In this document: piece after piece, positions 52,901-64,000 of the stretch | How the letters are laid out: every line of letters starts with the position of its first letter | Position numbering within the stretch: the first letter of the stretch is position 1 | Origin: Onchocerca volvulus | Taxonomy: Eukaryota > Nematoda > Chromadorea > Rhabditida > Onchocercidae | Direction of reading: 5' to 3' | Length of the DNA stretch: 64,000 nucleotides | Assembly: GCA_000499405.2 (NCBI GenBank) | Contig: HG738137.1 | Span: 15,835,873 to 15,899,872 of the forward strand | Notes under the pieces: model-generated | Told to the model about the DNA's origin: nothing | Seen by the model: the letters and a program-made list of their open reading frames with translations, nothing else | Database searches by the model: none | Translations under genes and position numbers: made by a program

Positions 52901-54903
52901 TAAATTCTTTTTTTTTCCACTTTAATTCCTTGTTACTTCTATATGCAATCAATATGCATTAATGAATCATCTAATTAATTTTTTTTCTAATTATTTAATT
53001 ACAAAATATTTCTATGATGAAAATAGCAAGCTTACAATTGTTACAGCATCATTCAGTAATGATTCGCCAAAAACACAAATATACAATAATCTGTTAACTT
53101 TGATTTCTTCAAAAACACTCAAAACTGCAACTGGATCAACTGCCGAAATGGAAGTTGAAAAAAGGAATAAATCGATCCAAGGCAATGAAACCGAAAAAAA
53201 TGGTGAAGCCATCAAAAGGATGAATCCTACAATTTATATTTATTTACTATTTTATTTCTTTTCTTTTTTTTTTCAGTAAATATATACTGAAAATTCAATG
53301 CAATCTATTAAAATTATTCAAAAAAAAATAAATAAATAAATGTTTCATCTGTTGCTATTCGTATCATTCTTAAAATTCGACTACCACGATAAAAGTAAAA
53401 AAAAAAAAAAAGTCGATTTTTTTCAATGATTTTAATTTTAAAAATTTTTATCACGTTGCTCATCTTAAAAAATTGAAGCATTCAATTAATCGTTTAAATT
53501 TAATAATTTGAATATTTTGATAAAGAAATATGATGCAAAATAAGATAAGCAAAATTGCACGAAATAAGTTTATTATTAAATGAGGAATAAAAATGTCAAA
53601 TAAATCTAAATTCATTTTTACTTAATTAATGAAATCCAATTGTCTAGTCTAACAATGATTACTATTAATAAAATTTTAATTAATTAGGCAGAAGAAAAAA
53701 AAACACCGATAGAAAGAATATTCCAAATTGTTCCTATCACAGCGTATAAAATAATTGTGCCAAAATTTTCGAAGAAAGCTTGATTAGGTAATGCATAACC
53801 AGCATCCAAAGCTATCGGTGGTAATAGGTATAGAAAAAAAAAATCTGTAATTTTATTTCTTGCTAAATTATCGTTTATTAAATTCATATGTAATAAATTA
53901 TTACTTATCAAATATCAAATATTATCACTCGCCAAATTATCACTTATCATATTTGTATATTGTTGTTATCATTTCATATAATTAAGTAATACACACATTT
54001 TTCGTTGAAATATTACAAATATCACATATTATCACTTGCTAAATTATCACTTATCATATTTATCTGTTATTTGTTATCATTTCATATAGTTAAGTAATAT
54101 CAGTAATTTTTGGCTGAAATGCTTACCTGGATGTAAATAAATTTCTTGCGGCCAAAAACGAGCCATTATACGACCAGCAGCAAAACCAACAAGAATTAAA
54201 AGAGCTGAGTCAGGTACGACAGTAAATCGTTTACTCCAATGAGATACTGTAATGGGGTGAACAAAAAACAAAACTAGAAAACTCGACAATATCTTATGAT
54301 TAATTTGAAATTGATTTGATACAATCAATTTGAATCAGTTTAATTAAGTACTAATAATAAAATACGAATACTTACATTTAATCGCTGAAAATTGAATTGA
54401 ATCACTATGTTTACTGGTTTTTTAAAGAGATTAAAAATGATTTAATTAAAATTGACTTATTTGACTAGTTACTGAATATTTTTTCGAGAGAAAAAAGTAA
54501 TAATTTGAAATTTTGAAATCCCATTTTTTTTTTCAGTATGTAATCAGTAAAATTTGAAAATTTGCTGACATTAATGAAAGAAATATTCGAATAATTTTAT
54601 AATTTGCTTTTTCATTTTTTTAAAGAAAAGCTATTGTTAGAAAATTTAGCTTGAGCTTTAAAAAAATTTTAATTTGCTCAACTTAATGGATGATCAATTT
54701 GGGTAAAAAGGAAAACTATCAGATAGTTGGATTATTTCAAAAAGCTATCGTAATAATATTTGAAAATTAAAAGAATGATCAAAAAAACAAACTTATTTTG
54801 GCCAAAATAATTGACAGAAGCCATATACATATGGAAAGTGGTGTATTCAAATCATGCCATTCAAATTCCATCATAAACCATAGCATCTTTAAATTTCTTC
54901 TAC
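46986..54903 (-). CDS. sodium/proton exchanger (NHE family), N-terminus missing
   Basis: Thirteen exons, 5' to 3': 54903-54793, 54384-54376 (9-nt microexon), 54246-54127, 53844-53707, 53226-53036, 52690-52536, 52074-51973, 51483-51382, 51043-50928, 50377-50175, 47878-47789, 47362-47303, 47090-46986. They sum to 1502 nt, 500 codons plus two bases of a split codon, and all phases agree. The product moves Na+ against H+ across a membrane. Diagnostic segments: [83 protein letters not shown] with the ion-binding Asp, [14 protein letters not shown] and [12 protein letters not shown]. Cytoplasmic tail is short, ending [10 protein letters not shown] further 5' exon with the signal peptide is expected above 54903 but was not found. 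The intron 50174-47879 carries a BEL/Pao element. No coding break, so probably active. Confidence 0.88.
48211..48855 (+). repeat. 5' LTR (645 bp)
   Basis: Starts TGTCGG and ends CACGACA (TG...CA). Its right part, from the TATATAA region at 48595, aligns with 49884-50152. It carries a TATA-like TATATAATC at 48595. The left boundary rests on the TG start and the CCATA duplication, because the other LTR lacks this part. Confidence 0.72.
48861..48874 (+). other. candidate primer-binding site
   Basis: TGGTGCCCGAGGTG lies six bases after the LTR end and just before the gag start; TGG start is usual for a tRNA 3' end complement. The tRNA was not identified. Confidence 0.5.
48879..49885 (+). pseudogene. 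BEL/Pao gag, two frameshifts, 3' end lost
   Basis: The first frame (48879-49193) begins [20 protein letters not shown]. The reading moves to a second frame at about 49190 and continues to 49671, with [20 protein letters not shown], the BEL/Pao gag signature (DUF1759-type). A third frame takes over at about 49600 ([12 protein letters not shown], then a [20 protein letters not shown] segment). It runs into the truncated 3' LTR at about 49884. No protease, reverse transcriptase or integrase remains, so the element cannot move by itself. Confidence 0.85.
49884..50152 (+). repeat. 3' LTR, truncated at its 5' side
   Basis: Aligns with 48584-48855 of the 5' LTR with scattered substitutions and small indels. 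It starts inside the LTR at the block GAAAGTGGTATATAA (GAAACTGGTATATAA in the 5' LTR), so a deletion fused gag to this point. It ends CACGATA where the 5' LTR has CACGACA. Confidence 0.85.
50465..50735 (+). repeat. two tandem Helitron-end fragments in an exchanger intron
   Basis: Two related blocks, 50468-50550 and 50645-50720, share ACACAGCT, TTCAAGTTCTTCACCGAT and CGTTGCATT. Between them GACAGGTAAAAATAAGTGAGC matches the Helitron sub-terminal block at 25558. No protein-coding part is present. They look like leftovers of nested or tandem non-autonomous Helitrons. Confidence 0.65.
53901..54120 (-). repeat. about 110-bp tandem duplication inside an exchanger intron
   Basis: Two diverged units, about 53901-54010 and 54011-54120. 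Both contain AAATTATCACTTATCATATTT, TTGTTATCATTTCATATA and TTAAGTAATA, and end in a CTGAAAT or TTGAAAT word. The second unit ends six nt from the donor of exon 54246-54127. Confidence 0.75.
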
Positions 54904-57900
54904 CTAGAAAATTTTTCAATCGATCATTTTAATTACTAGAAGTTTTTTTTTCTTTTTTTTCTTTTTTTTTTTTTTTTTTCTTCATAAACCTCATATTCTA
55001 CTTCATATTCCCGACATATATCATGAAATTTAATCCAATTAATGATTAAATTATCAGTGAAAATATCATTTTTTAAGTTGTACATCAAAAATCATTTCCA
55101 TTTCCATATGAAATTTCTATGGTTGATAATCAGCCTTAATGATATCCTTCTCTGAAAAGATGAATGAATAAATTTTATTAATTGAAAAAAAATGTTTTTT
55201 TTTTCTTTTTTTGAATCCATTAATATGAAATAAAGCATAATATAGAGAAATAAAGTAAACATTAAGACATAAATAAGTGAAAAAATAAAACACATAAAAA
55301 AAAAGTGCAATTAAAAAATTTTCAAAAAATTTTGACAAAGTTTCGAAATAAGGCAAAAATTGGATTGATAGTATCATTCGACAATGATGCTATTTCTTGG
55401 AATTTAAAGCAAATTTTATCAATTTAACAATTATCACAATGATACTATTATTATTTAATGATTATTTCGTGAAAATATTGATTATTACGAAAAATTTTAG
55501 ACGATACAATATTATAATAATCATCATTATGATTTCCTAATAAGTGTACGATATGATAATATTTGTTTCCAATTCTAATTAATGATGATTAAAATTGATA
55601 AATTTCGGCATTCTTAAATAATAAACTAAATAAAAGGATTAATTACTACTACTACTACTGGTAAAAATAATAATAATAATATTAATGCTCTAAAACTCTT
55701 CCTAAAATAAATAGTATGTTAACAATTTCTAACGCGTAAATTATGTGGAAAAATGGCACTATTATTGCTGTTAATTGTGATCAATCGATTGTTTGCTCCA
55801 TATAAATTTCATCTTTTTCTAATTAGTGAAAACTAGTTCAGTAAAATCTGTTTTTCCATTAAAGATTCGCAAATGTTGTCGTCGTAACACATTATTGACA
55901 TTTTAATTTCTCAACACTTCTTAATTCTCATAATCATCATTCAAAAATGTCAAATGTACATGATTTTTTTTTCGTGCTTATATTTAACTAATTATCAGTC
56001 ATTGATAACATTTGATGTAAGTTATCAATTTATTATTATGCAATAAAAGTGTTGCTTTTTTAAGCAGATTTTTTTATTTTTAAAAATAATGTTTTACTTT
56101 TCTATTAATAATGTTTCACTTATTTAAAAATTTATTTACATTGAATAAAAATTAATTAAATAACAAAAAATTATTTTAATTACTTATCAAATGATCTGAA
56201 GACAGAATATATTTATTGAAATTTGGGAAATAATCATTTTTGATTGAATCTATACCATATTTGCTAAACTTATTTCCAGTACAAAAAAATTAATTAAATA
56301 TCAAATATATTGAACAATTTGAAAATAGTTATTTATAGTTTAATTTATAGTAATTATTCTCATTTTAAATCAAGCTAAAATCCCATAAATTCTTGGTTCA
56401 AACTTTTTTCTTCAATTAATTCTATCATCCTTTTTTTGTTTTAATTTCTGGACTATAAATTTGTTCTTTATAACTCACATATAAACAAGTAATAACCATT
56501 TTATTCAATTTCCTTCTTAGCTTTATTTTTTCCATTTGTTAAAATTGATTCTATAAGCTTTGCCGTGAAATTGAAAAATGAAAATTTCCATATTTCAGTC
56601 TTTTTCAAATAATTATTAATAATACTCTAAATTTAATAAATTAATTTTTAGATTTTGATTAATGATTTTGAATTTTTTTTTTTGAAATTCATTCTCATTA
56701 TTACTGGTACTATTAATATTATTATTGATAATAATAGTACTCTTAATCATTATATGTTTGGAGAAATGGATAACAAAATGTTTTAATTAACTTTGATTTT
56801 TAGAACAAATGATAGCAATGGAATGGATGAATGGGTGAACAGATGGAGATAAAATTAGTGTTATCATTATTATCAATGTTAATATCATCGTGGAAGAATC
56901 ACTGATAAATATCAATTGGCATTAAGGATGTGAAATTATCTAGCGAATTGGATCAAATCAAATTTCAATGCCATTTGCAATCATTTTCGTTTTAGTTTTA
57001 ACAGAATGTAAATAAATTATCTTATCAAAGAAAAATTATCAATAAGTTATCAATTTTTTTGATACTAAATTATTACATCTTGTTGATATATATTTTCAGG
57101 TCTTTTATTTCGCTATTCAATTTGGATGTAAAGAGAAAATTAATGTAAATAATCGATTTCTTTGTAATTATTTAAAGAATAAGCTGTTGTTTTCAGGATG
57201 GATTATCATTGATTAATTTGCTTAATTATTTATAATTGTGCAAAATTTATGAGGTCAATTTATTCGCCAATCGATATCAATCAGTTCACAGGTAATTTTA
57301 CATTTACACTAAATTGCATATCTTATGAATAGATTTTATAAGCTATTATAATTGAATTAATTATTTTATTCATATCAACATCGCTGTCTGATTGTGAAAA
57401 GTCGAAATTCGATTTTGAAGAGAAAAGGAAGAAATGTAAAGCATAGATTTTGCTTTTCTTATCTAATCATCGAAAATATCAAATTAACTCAGCTTTATCA
57501 GCTGTTTGATTGTTTAATGTTACCCTTGAAATAAAAATATTCATTATTTATGGTTTCAATCAAAGAATATTCCTCATTTTCATTTTTTACTTATTTGATA
57601 AATTTATTTGAAATCATTTCTTCACTGCTCATTTCGTTCAAATTTTTGCTTAATTTTTATATTTTCTTTCTTTTTTTTTATTTTTTATGTTTTTTTTCTC
57701 TATTTTTATGTTTTTTTTATTTTGTTTTCTTAATTTTTATCTTTTTTCACTCACTCCAACCATTCCTTACAAAAACGTTCAACTTTTCACTTTAACTCTT
57801 TCAAGTTTTCTTCTTTCCATCATTATCATAATTGAAAAATGTTAGGAATTTTAGTGTATTATCTCATTTTTTTGAAATTATTTTCATGCAGAAAATTGTA

Positions 57901-58529
57901 AATTCGATAATAATCAAATTTATTATCGCTTTTTTTTTTCAAATTTTCTTGTTCTTTTGTCTAATAAAGGGATTTGTTTGAATTCCATTGGAATAAATAT
58001 AATTTCGCTTTAAATTTGTAGTTTTCCGTTGTTTCTTTTCCCTATTTACATCGTTTCTTTGTAGTGACAATTTTACAACTGTTAAAACTAGTTTCGAATT
58101 TGCCTCATTTCGAATGGCTTCTCATTCACAACGTTTGATTGAAACAGTGATGATAATCGATAATAATATCGCTATTTAACGGATACAAATCAATAAATCA
58201 ATACTTCCATTCAGAGATTGTTTACCCAGGCAATGATAATTTACATTTTGCTGCAAGTATTTGTAAGTGGGTTAAGAATTTACGATAATTGGGTATTTCT
58301 GCTTGAATTCGTCATTTTGTAGCGCTTCATCTTCTTAAATCAATAGTTTCTTCTTGTTTCTTAATTCTCAAATAATACTGCTAGATTTTCAGCAATTCAA
58401 GATCAAAGTTCAAGCTCTTGATTTATATTTATGCTCTTGAGCAGATCATATTTTCTTTGTAGAATTTCAATTTTTTTTTCCCCTCTTCCAGCATATTTAT
58501 TTTGATATTCAAATTTATTATTATTGTTG

Positions 58530-58594
<65 letters not shown>

Positions 58595-59247
58595 TAAACC
58601 ATCGATGCATAGAATGAGAAACGAATTATTTCCATAATTATCATCTCAATTAATAGGATTAATTATAAAACGAAACAATTCATTCATCCCATTTTGATTT
58701 CCTTTTCAAACTACAATTTATTTATTTATTTCTATTTTCATTTTAAATAATTTAATGACAGAGAAGAAAAAGAACGAAAGAAAGTTATTATTTATGTTAG
58801 ATATTATGACATGAAATAATGTTTCCAGAAAAAATTAATCAATGGAATTTGCTTTTTTTTTTCTTTTTTTAATAATTTAGAAATCGGTTTAACTTTTTTT
58901 TACAGCTGTCTATTTTTTTTCTTTTTTTTTTTGGTTTGGTTTTATGCGAATATTTCAGAAAAGATTTGCCATAATGAAATATCATTCATTCCGGTCAATA
59001 ATCAATTTATTTCAATAGTTTAATTTTCGATCTGAATCATTCCTAATAATATCCTTTTAATATAAAAAGTATTTAATTCCTATTTTTCTCATTATCATTA
59101 ATGTCATTAAGTTTTACGCATTTTCTTAATTAACAATTAATTAATTGAAAAATGAGTGTATTTTTGAATTGATCATTCTTATTTTTTCGAAAAAAATAAA
59201 ATAAATTGTTTTAATTTTTATTCAGAAGAAGTTTATTCTCGTTTGTA
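54904..59247. other. gene-poor region between divergent genes
   Basis: Must contain the promoter and probably the first exon of the exchanger, plus the promoter of the LACT gene. I could not identify a signal-peptide exon that joins 54903 in phase. Contents otherwise are A/T runs, short ATT/ACT repeats near 55640 and a 63-nt T tract. A TTTTTATTCAG ends at 59225, 22 nt before the LACT start, as a trans-splice acceptor would. Confidence 0.5.
58531..58593 (+). repeat. homopolymer of 63 T
   Basis: Uninterrupted T from 58531 to 58593. True length is likely unreliable in any assembly. Confidence 0.95.
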
Positions 59248-62200
59248 ATGGTTCCTCGATGGGCAATTATAGCAATAATAATAGGTTCAATTATTGTTTT
59301 TCTCAAAACACCAAGAAATGATCAGAAATCGAATGGAATAGTAAAAAAAGACTTTCAATCAGTTAAAAAATCTTTTGAGTGAGTTTTTTTCCGTTTTTTT
59401 TTTCTCCTTCAAAAATAAATTTAAATGGAGAAATTTTCAAAAATATTTTTAAAAGTTTATGTAAAATGAAAATTTTCTCAAAAATTTTCATATAAGTGAG
59501 AAATAAGATAAACATAAATGATTAAATTTGATCAATGAAAAATGATAAGCAAAAATAGAAGAGAAGAAAATGATTGAAATATTTTTGATAAATAATTTAT
59601 TGCTGATATTAAAGATGAAATATTATCAATATTATCTTTTATTAATGATAATTTAAGTAGAAAAGATATTAATATAGCATTTTATAAAAAACAAACAGAT
59701 TCTTTCATTTTGTAGCGAAATTTTATATCAAGAAAAGGAAGGATTAGCATTTGCTGCATATAAAAATGATGAACTTATTGTTGATCTTTGGGGTGGTTAT
59801 GCTGAAAGGTAATTAATTAATTGTATTTAATCTTTTCTAATAATTTATTATTCTATTACAAATTTTTTAATTGATTTGCAAAAATTTCGTATGAAATTTT
59901 ATCATAAATCAAAGAATTGACTTACTTTTTTTTTTTTAAATTATTCTTTATCATTTAAAAAAATTCAAATATATTTTGACAAAATAATATAATTTCGGTT
60001 ATAGATTCATGATATATATATATATTTTTTTTTGTATGATGAAATATTTTTGAAAGATAAATTTTTTTCATTGAGAAAGAAATTCAATCGATAAGTCAAT
60101 AAATATTTTTATTTTTAATCGATAAGAATTTTAATTTTTTAAGCGTTAAAATCATTTGAAATTTTCTACGATTAAATATAATAATCAAATTGATTTTATT
60201 TTTATTTTATGAAAAAAAAAAAGATTTTTTTCAAAAGTACAGAGCTGCATTTCAAACCTGGAATCGTGATACGATGACAGTCGCATTTTCATCAACGAAA
60301 GTTATTGGTGCATTAATTATTGCTATTCTTGTTAGCCGAGGACAATTACAATATGAGGATAAGGTTAGTTAACTTTTTTATGACATTTTACTTCAATTAC
60401 TTTGTTTAAATTTAAATTTTTTAGGTTACGAAATATTGGCCTGAATTTGGTACTTATGATAAGGAAAATATCACTGTTCAATGGATTGTTGAACATAAAG
60501 TAAATTCTTTTTCTGATTAAAACTTTCAAAAATAACATAACAAAACTTTCGAATACGAGGAAAAAAAAAGTTTTTTTTAAATATTTGAAAAATAAAAAAT
60601 TACAAATTCCTAGGCTGGTTTAATTGTATTTGATGATGAATTAACAATGGAACAAGCTCGAGATCATCGTTATATATCCAGAATTATTGAAAATGTTTGT
60701 TTCTATATATTTCTTTGTATTTACGTAATAAATTTTTCAAAAAAAAAAAAAAATAAAAAAAAAAAACAAAAACAAAAAACAGAAAACAAAAAAAAAGAAA
60801 TTTTTGCTAAAATTAAAAAATTTTTATTTTTTTTCTTTTTTTTAAATATAATTTCTATTATGTTTAGAATAATAATTCTTTCTTTTTGAGTGAAAAAAAA
60901 AAAAAAGAGAAAGAAAAAGTTGTTCAAAAATTTTTGTATTTATAAGATAAATATTTGATTGTATTTAAAAAAAAATTGAAATATCTATTTCAAAAATTTT
61001 ATCAGACGAAAGCAAAATGGCCTGCAGGAACAGCAATCGGTTATCATGCGATAACATTTGGTTGGCTATTAGATCAAATTGTCCGACGTATCGATCCGTT
61101 GAAACGTAGTATTGCGCAATTTTATCGTGAAGAAATTCAAAAATATATGGATGGTTTGTTTTTTTTCTATTTTAAACATAATTCATCTTTTTTTTTAAAA
61201 TCATTTTTTCAAATCATTTTTTATGAAATCATCTTTTTAAATCAACTTTTTTTTTTTTTAAATCATCTTTTCTCCTTTGCGAAGAAAAAAAATGCGTTTT
61301 TAATAATTTATATATTTTATCATATAAATATTTGATTCTATTTAAAATTGAAGAATCACTTTAAAATATTTAAAATTGAAAAATCACTTTAAAATATTTA
61401 AAATTGAAAAATCACTTAAAAATTTTGTCAAATGTACATTTTTTGAAATCATAATAGTATTAAACATTAAAAATAAACATTATATTAAACATTAAAATTA
61501 TTTAAATAATTTATTGATATTCCGATATTTTATTATGAATTATTTTTGTTTGCAAATCATAATAGCGCCATATTTTAACAAAATCATATCAAACACTATT
61601 AAACAAATTTTTTTTTTTGTCAGAATAATTTGAAACATTCAAATCATTAATATAGTATTGTAATTAAAACACCATTTTTAAAAATTTTATTTAAAGCAAA
61701 TATATTTCTTTGATCTTTTATTGTTGAAATAGTTGGGAATAAATAAATAAAGAAGATAAGTTTATTTGAAAAATTAACAAAATACAAATATAATTAAGAA
61801 AAAAAAAAGTTTCGTTTTTTTTTCTCTCTTTAAAGCAAATTATCAATTTTATAGCAATTTTAAATTATATTGATATAATGATAATTTTTTAAAATGAAAT
61901 ATTATCATCTTAATTATTTTATCGCAACTATTCTCGAACACTAAAAATATGTTAATCATCATGAAGAACAAAATTTTAATTTTTTTAAAGCTAATAATGT
62001 AATAATTTTTCGTTACCTCTTTCAAATTTATTTTGATAAGAAATGATCTAATTGATAAGAATTAATTAGTGTAATTTAATTGTAGATAAGGATTTCTATT
62101 TGGGCTTACCTCGAGATGAGCATTATCGTGTAGCTCGACTTGTTCAACCAACTATGCTTGAATCTGTTTATCAAATTATCAGCAGTGGACAAATTTTCGA

Positions 62201-63695
62201 ATTTTCATGGCATTGTTTCATTAGTTGGTTTTCTTGCGAATTTTATAAAGCTCTCAGATATCCATTATGGCTCAGTGTTCTAAGTGTTAGTTTTCTTTTT
62301 TTTTTTTCAAGTAAAAAGAATTTATTATTTACAAAAATGGCTTATTCAATTTCTATCAAAAAATAAATCTTTTAATTTCGAATAAATAAAATTTGATTCC
62401 TTTCTTTTATAATATTCTTACATATTTATGATTATATTTTAAGGAAGAAATGCCGTACAATAATCCAGCAGTACGGGAAATGGAAAATGTTGCAGTATTA
62501 GGTATTGGAACTGCTCGAGGACTTGCAAATGTTATTTCAACTATTTGGAAGGTAATTAAATTAAATTAAAATTTATTACTTAATTTAGATTAAACATAAT
62601 TTTTGTATATTTGAAATGATTTTGATTGATTGGGAAGAATGGATTGATAGCTGATAATTGATAATTGATAATTGATGTCATCTTATGAAGAACAGCGCTA
62701 CAAAAAACAAAAAAAAAGAAAAAATGATAAATTAAAATAGCTTTCTAATATAAACTTTGATTATTTTTTTGATTGAAAATATTTCATAATGTTAGTTAAA
62801 CATTTTTTTTTTTTTTCCAAAGAAATAAATTATCTAAAAGAGACGATTGCTTTCTATTTTTGCATAATTCTTTTCGAAATAATTTATTATTTTAGAGCGA
62901 AAATTTTAATATTTAGAAAAATTTGATAAATGAAGAAATTTGGAAACGATTAAGTCAACCAGTGGAATATGCAGGAGATAAAGTATCCTGTATCAAAAGA
63001 TATCGTGGTCATGGTTTCTACTATGCTCCACATCCAATTCGACAAAATGTTCGTTCACAATATTAAAATCAAACAAAATTATTGAAATTTCAATAATCGA
63101 TTGAAATTGTTGCGCACCAGAGTAGTAAATTACAGCATGAAATTATGTGAGAACGTGCGAAAAGCAATTCATAATTTATCATTGTTTTAATCGAGGTTAA
63201 AATATGGGGAAATATAGAGGAAAATACGAAACTATAAATTAAACCTGTAAAATGAATAGCGTTAAAATTTAGATAATTAATTCTTAAGAAGCAAATATTA
63301 GTTCCAAAATTATAATAATTTCTAATTTAGAATAACGCTTTTGTAATTTTATATCTAATCCATTATTCAAATATTCAAAATATTATGAAAAGTTATAAAA
63401 TTGAAAAATATTCTTCGAATTTATTTATGCATATATTATAGACATATATAATGTTACATCCTGGTCATGGAAAACAAAATTTGATCATTGATCCATTTAA
63501 TAAGGTTTGATGAATTTATTCTAACTTTTGCAATTACTTTTAAAAAAATCTGATGATAATTGAGATTAATGAAGAAAATTTTTGCAGGTAGTAGTAGTGC
63601 TGATCAGAAATGCTATATTATGGAAATGTAATGCATTTTATGAAAGTCTCAATTTAGCAAATGATATCATTCGAATTGTTGATATGAATACCTAA
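59248..63695 (+). CDS. LACT-type beta-lactamase-fold protein (serine hydrolase/PBP-like)
   Basis: Eleven exons: 59248-59378, 59716-59808, 60243-60363, 60425-60499, 60614-60694, 61006-61153, 62086-62283, 62448-62551, 62917-63048, 63442-63504, 63588-63695; 1254 nt, 417 residues. An N-terminal hydrophobic helix (WAIIAIIIGSIIVFL) suggests a signal anchor. Family marks: GLAFAAYKNDELIVDLWGGY, then the nucleophile motif SxxK as SSTK (residues about 92-95), the second motif Tyr in AIGYHAITFGW, followed by RRIDPLKR. The C-terminal HPGHG corresponds to the third active-site motif. All three catalytic positions look intact, so hydrolase activity is plausible; the substrate is unknown. Animal relatives include the C. 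elegans lact genes and LACTB. A tandem 28-mer repeat lies in intron 6. AATAAA lies at 63926-63931. Confidence 0.88.
61341..61424 (+). repeat. 28-bp tandem repeat, three copies
   Basis: Three units of the type TTTAAAATTGAAAAATCACT plus TTAAAATA in LACT intron 6; the first has one substitution and the last a small change at its end. Confidence 0.9.
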
Positions 63696-64000
63696 AAAAT
63701 AATTCATCATTCATTTTATTAGGTAATTAAATAATTGTTTTATTTATTATTCGTATAGCAAAGTAATCAATATTATGAAAAAATTTTAATTACTATAAAT
63801 GATCAAAGTTTAGTTGTTCGTTCAGTTGCAAGATTCTGAGAAGTTTAATTCGATTAAATTAATCACTATGTCAAATAATTTTCAAAATTATCATAATATT
63901 GGAAGACAATTTGGAAATATTGTACAATAAATAAATATCAAAATTTATCATGGTTTGTCGATTTAATTTTCGATCTAATCCTTACTTTTGAACTTTAAAC
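63696..64000. other. 3' flank of the LACT gene
   Basis: AT-rich; apart from the polyadenylation signal at 63926-63931 nothing was recognised. Confidence 0.6.

Noticed and set aside
55117..55377. 86-codon hydrophobic minus-strand frame upstream of the exchanger, considered as its first exon
   Set aside because: No donor joins it in phase to the acceptor at 54904, and its sequence does not resemble an NHE N-terminus.
61341..61424. Possible CRISPR-like array
   Set aside because: Units are directly adjacent with no spacers and the genome is animal; it is a simple tandem repeat.
1..64000. tRNA, rRNA, spliced-leader or other structured RNA genes
   Set aside because: No tRNA B-box-like arrangement, rRNA segment or SL sequence was recognised by eye; a covariance-model scan was not possible here.

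Overview
The window is AT-rich nuclear DNA of a nematode. The evidence is short AT-rich introns with TTTTCAG-type acceptors, genes whose start codon lies just behind a trans-splice-like acceptor, and families typical of worms: LACT beta-lactamase-fold proteins, CK1/TTBK-like kinases, MIG-18-like Cys repeats and nematode Helitrons. A clade III (filarial or spirurid) worm is my guess; the sequence does not prove it. All gene models were assembled by hand from exon reading, splice signals and phase. None has been checked against transcripts.

Layout, left to right. (1) 108-2389, +: C-terminal part of VPS52, a GARP/EARP tethering subunit. (2) 4071-10036, +: a nine-exon secreted, probably GPI-anchored protein with two EGF-like modules; one intron is filled by a decayed Helitron on the opposite strand. 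(3) 10413-14067, -: a secreted protein made of alternating Cys-rich modules. (4) 16046-19749, -: a TTBK-like protein kinase. (5) 21621-25088, +: a tectonic, a ciliary transition-zone protein. (6) 25404-about 27466, +: a second Helitron relic. (7) 28448-29654, +: a Gly/Tyr-rich secreted protein. (8) About 11 kb with no recognisable gene. (9) 40465-46182, +: a catalytically intact cathepsin B-like protease, possibly with an N-terminal membrane anchor. (10) 46986-54903, -: a Na+/H+ exchanger carrying a BEL/Pao LTR element, Helitron-end fragments and a 9-nt microexon. (11) About 4.3 kb without genes. (12) 59248-63695, +: a LACT-type beta-lactamase-fold protein.

The genes look like independent neighbours rather than one pathway. 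Genes 2/3 and 9/10 are convergent; 4/5 and 10/12 are divergent. The least routine observations are: an intron that appears to begin with GA instead of GT, a 9-nt microexon in the exchanger, exon-by-exon A/B duplication in the Cys-rich gene, a 42-bp duplication of a splice acceptor in the protease gene, and transposons that stop about 20 nt from functional splice sites. I found no convincing wholly new multi-gene system.
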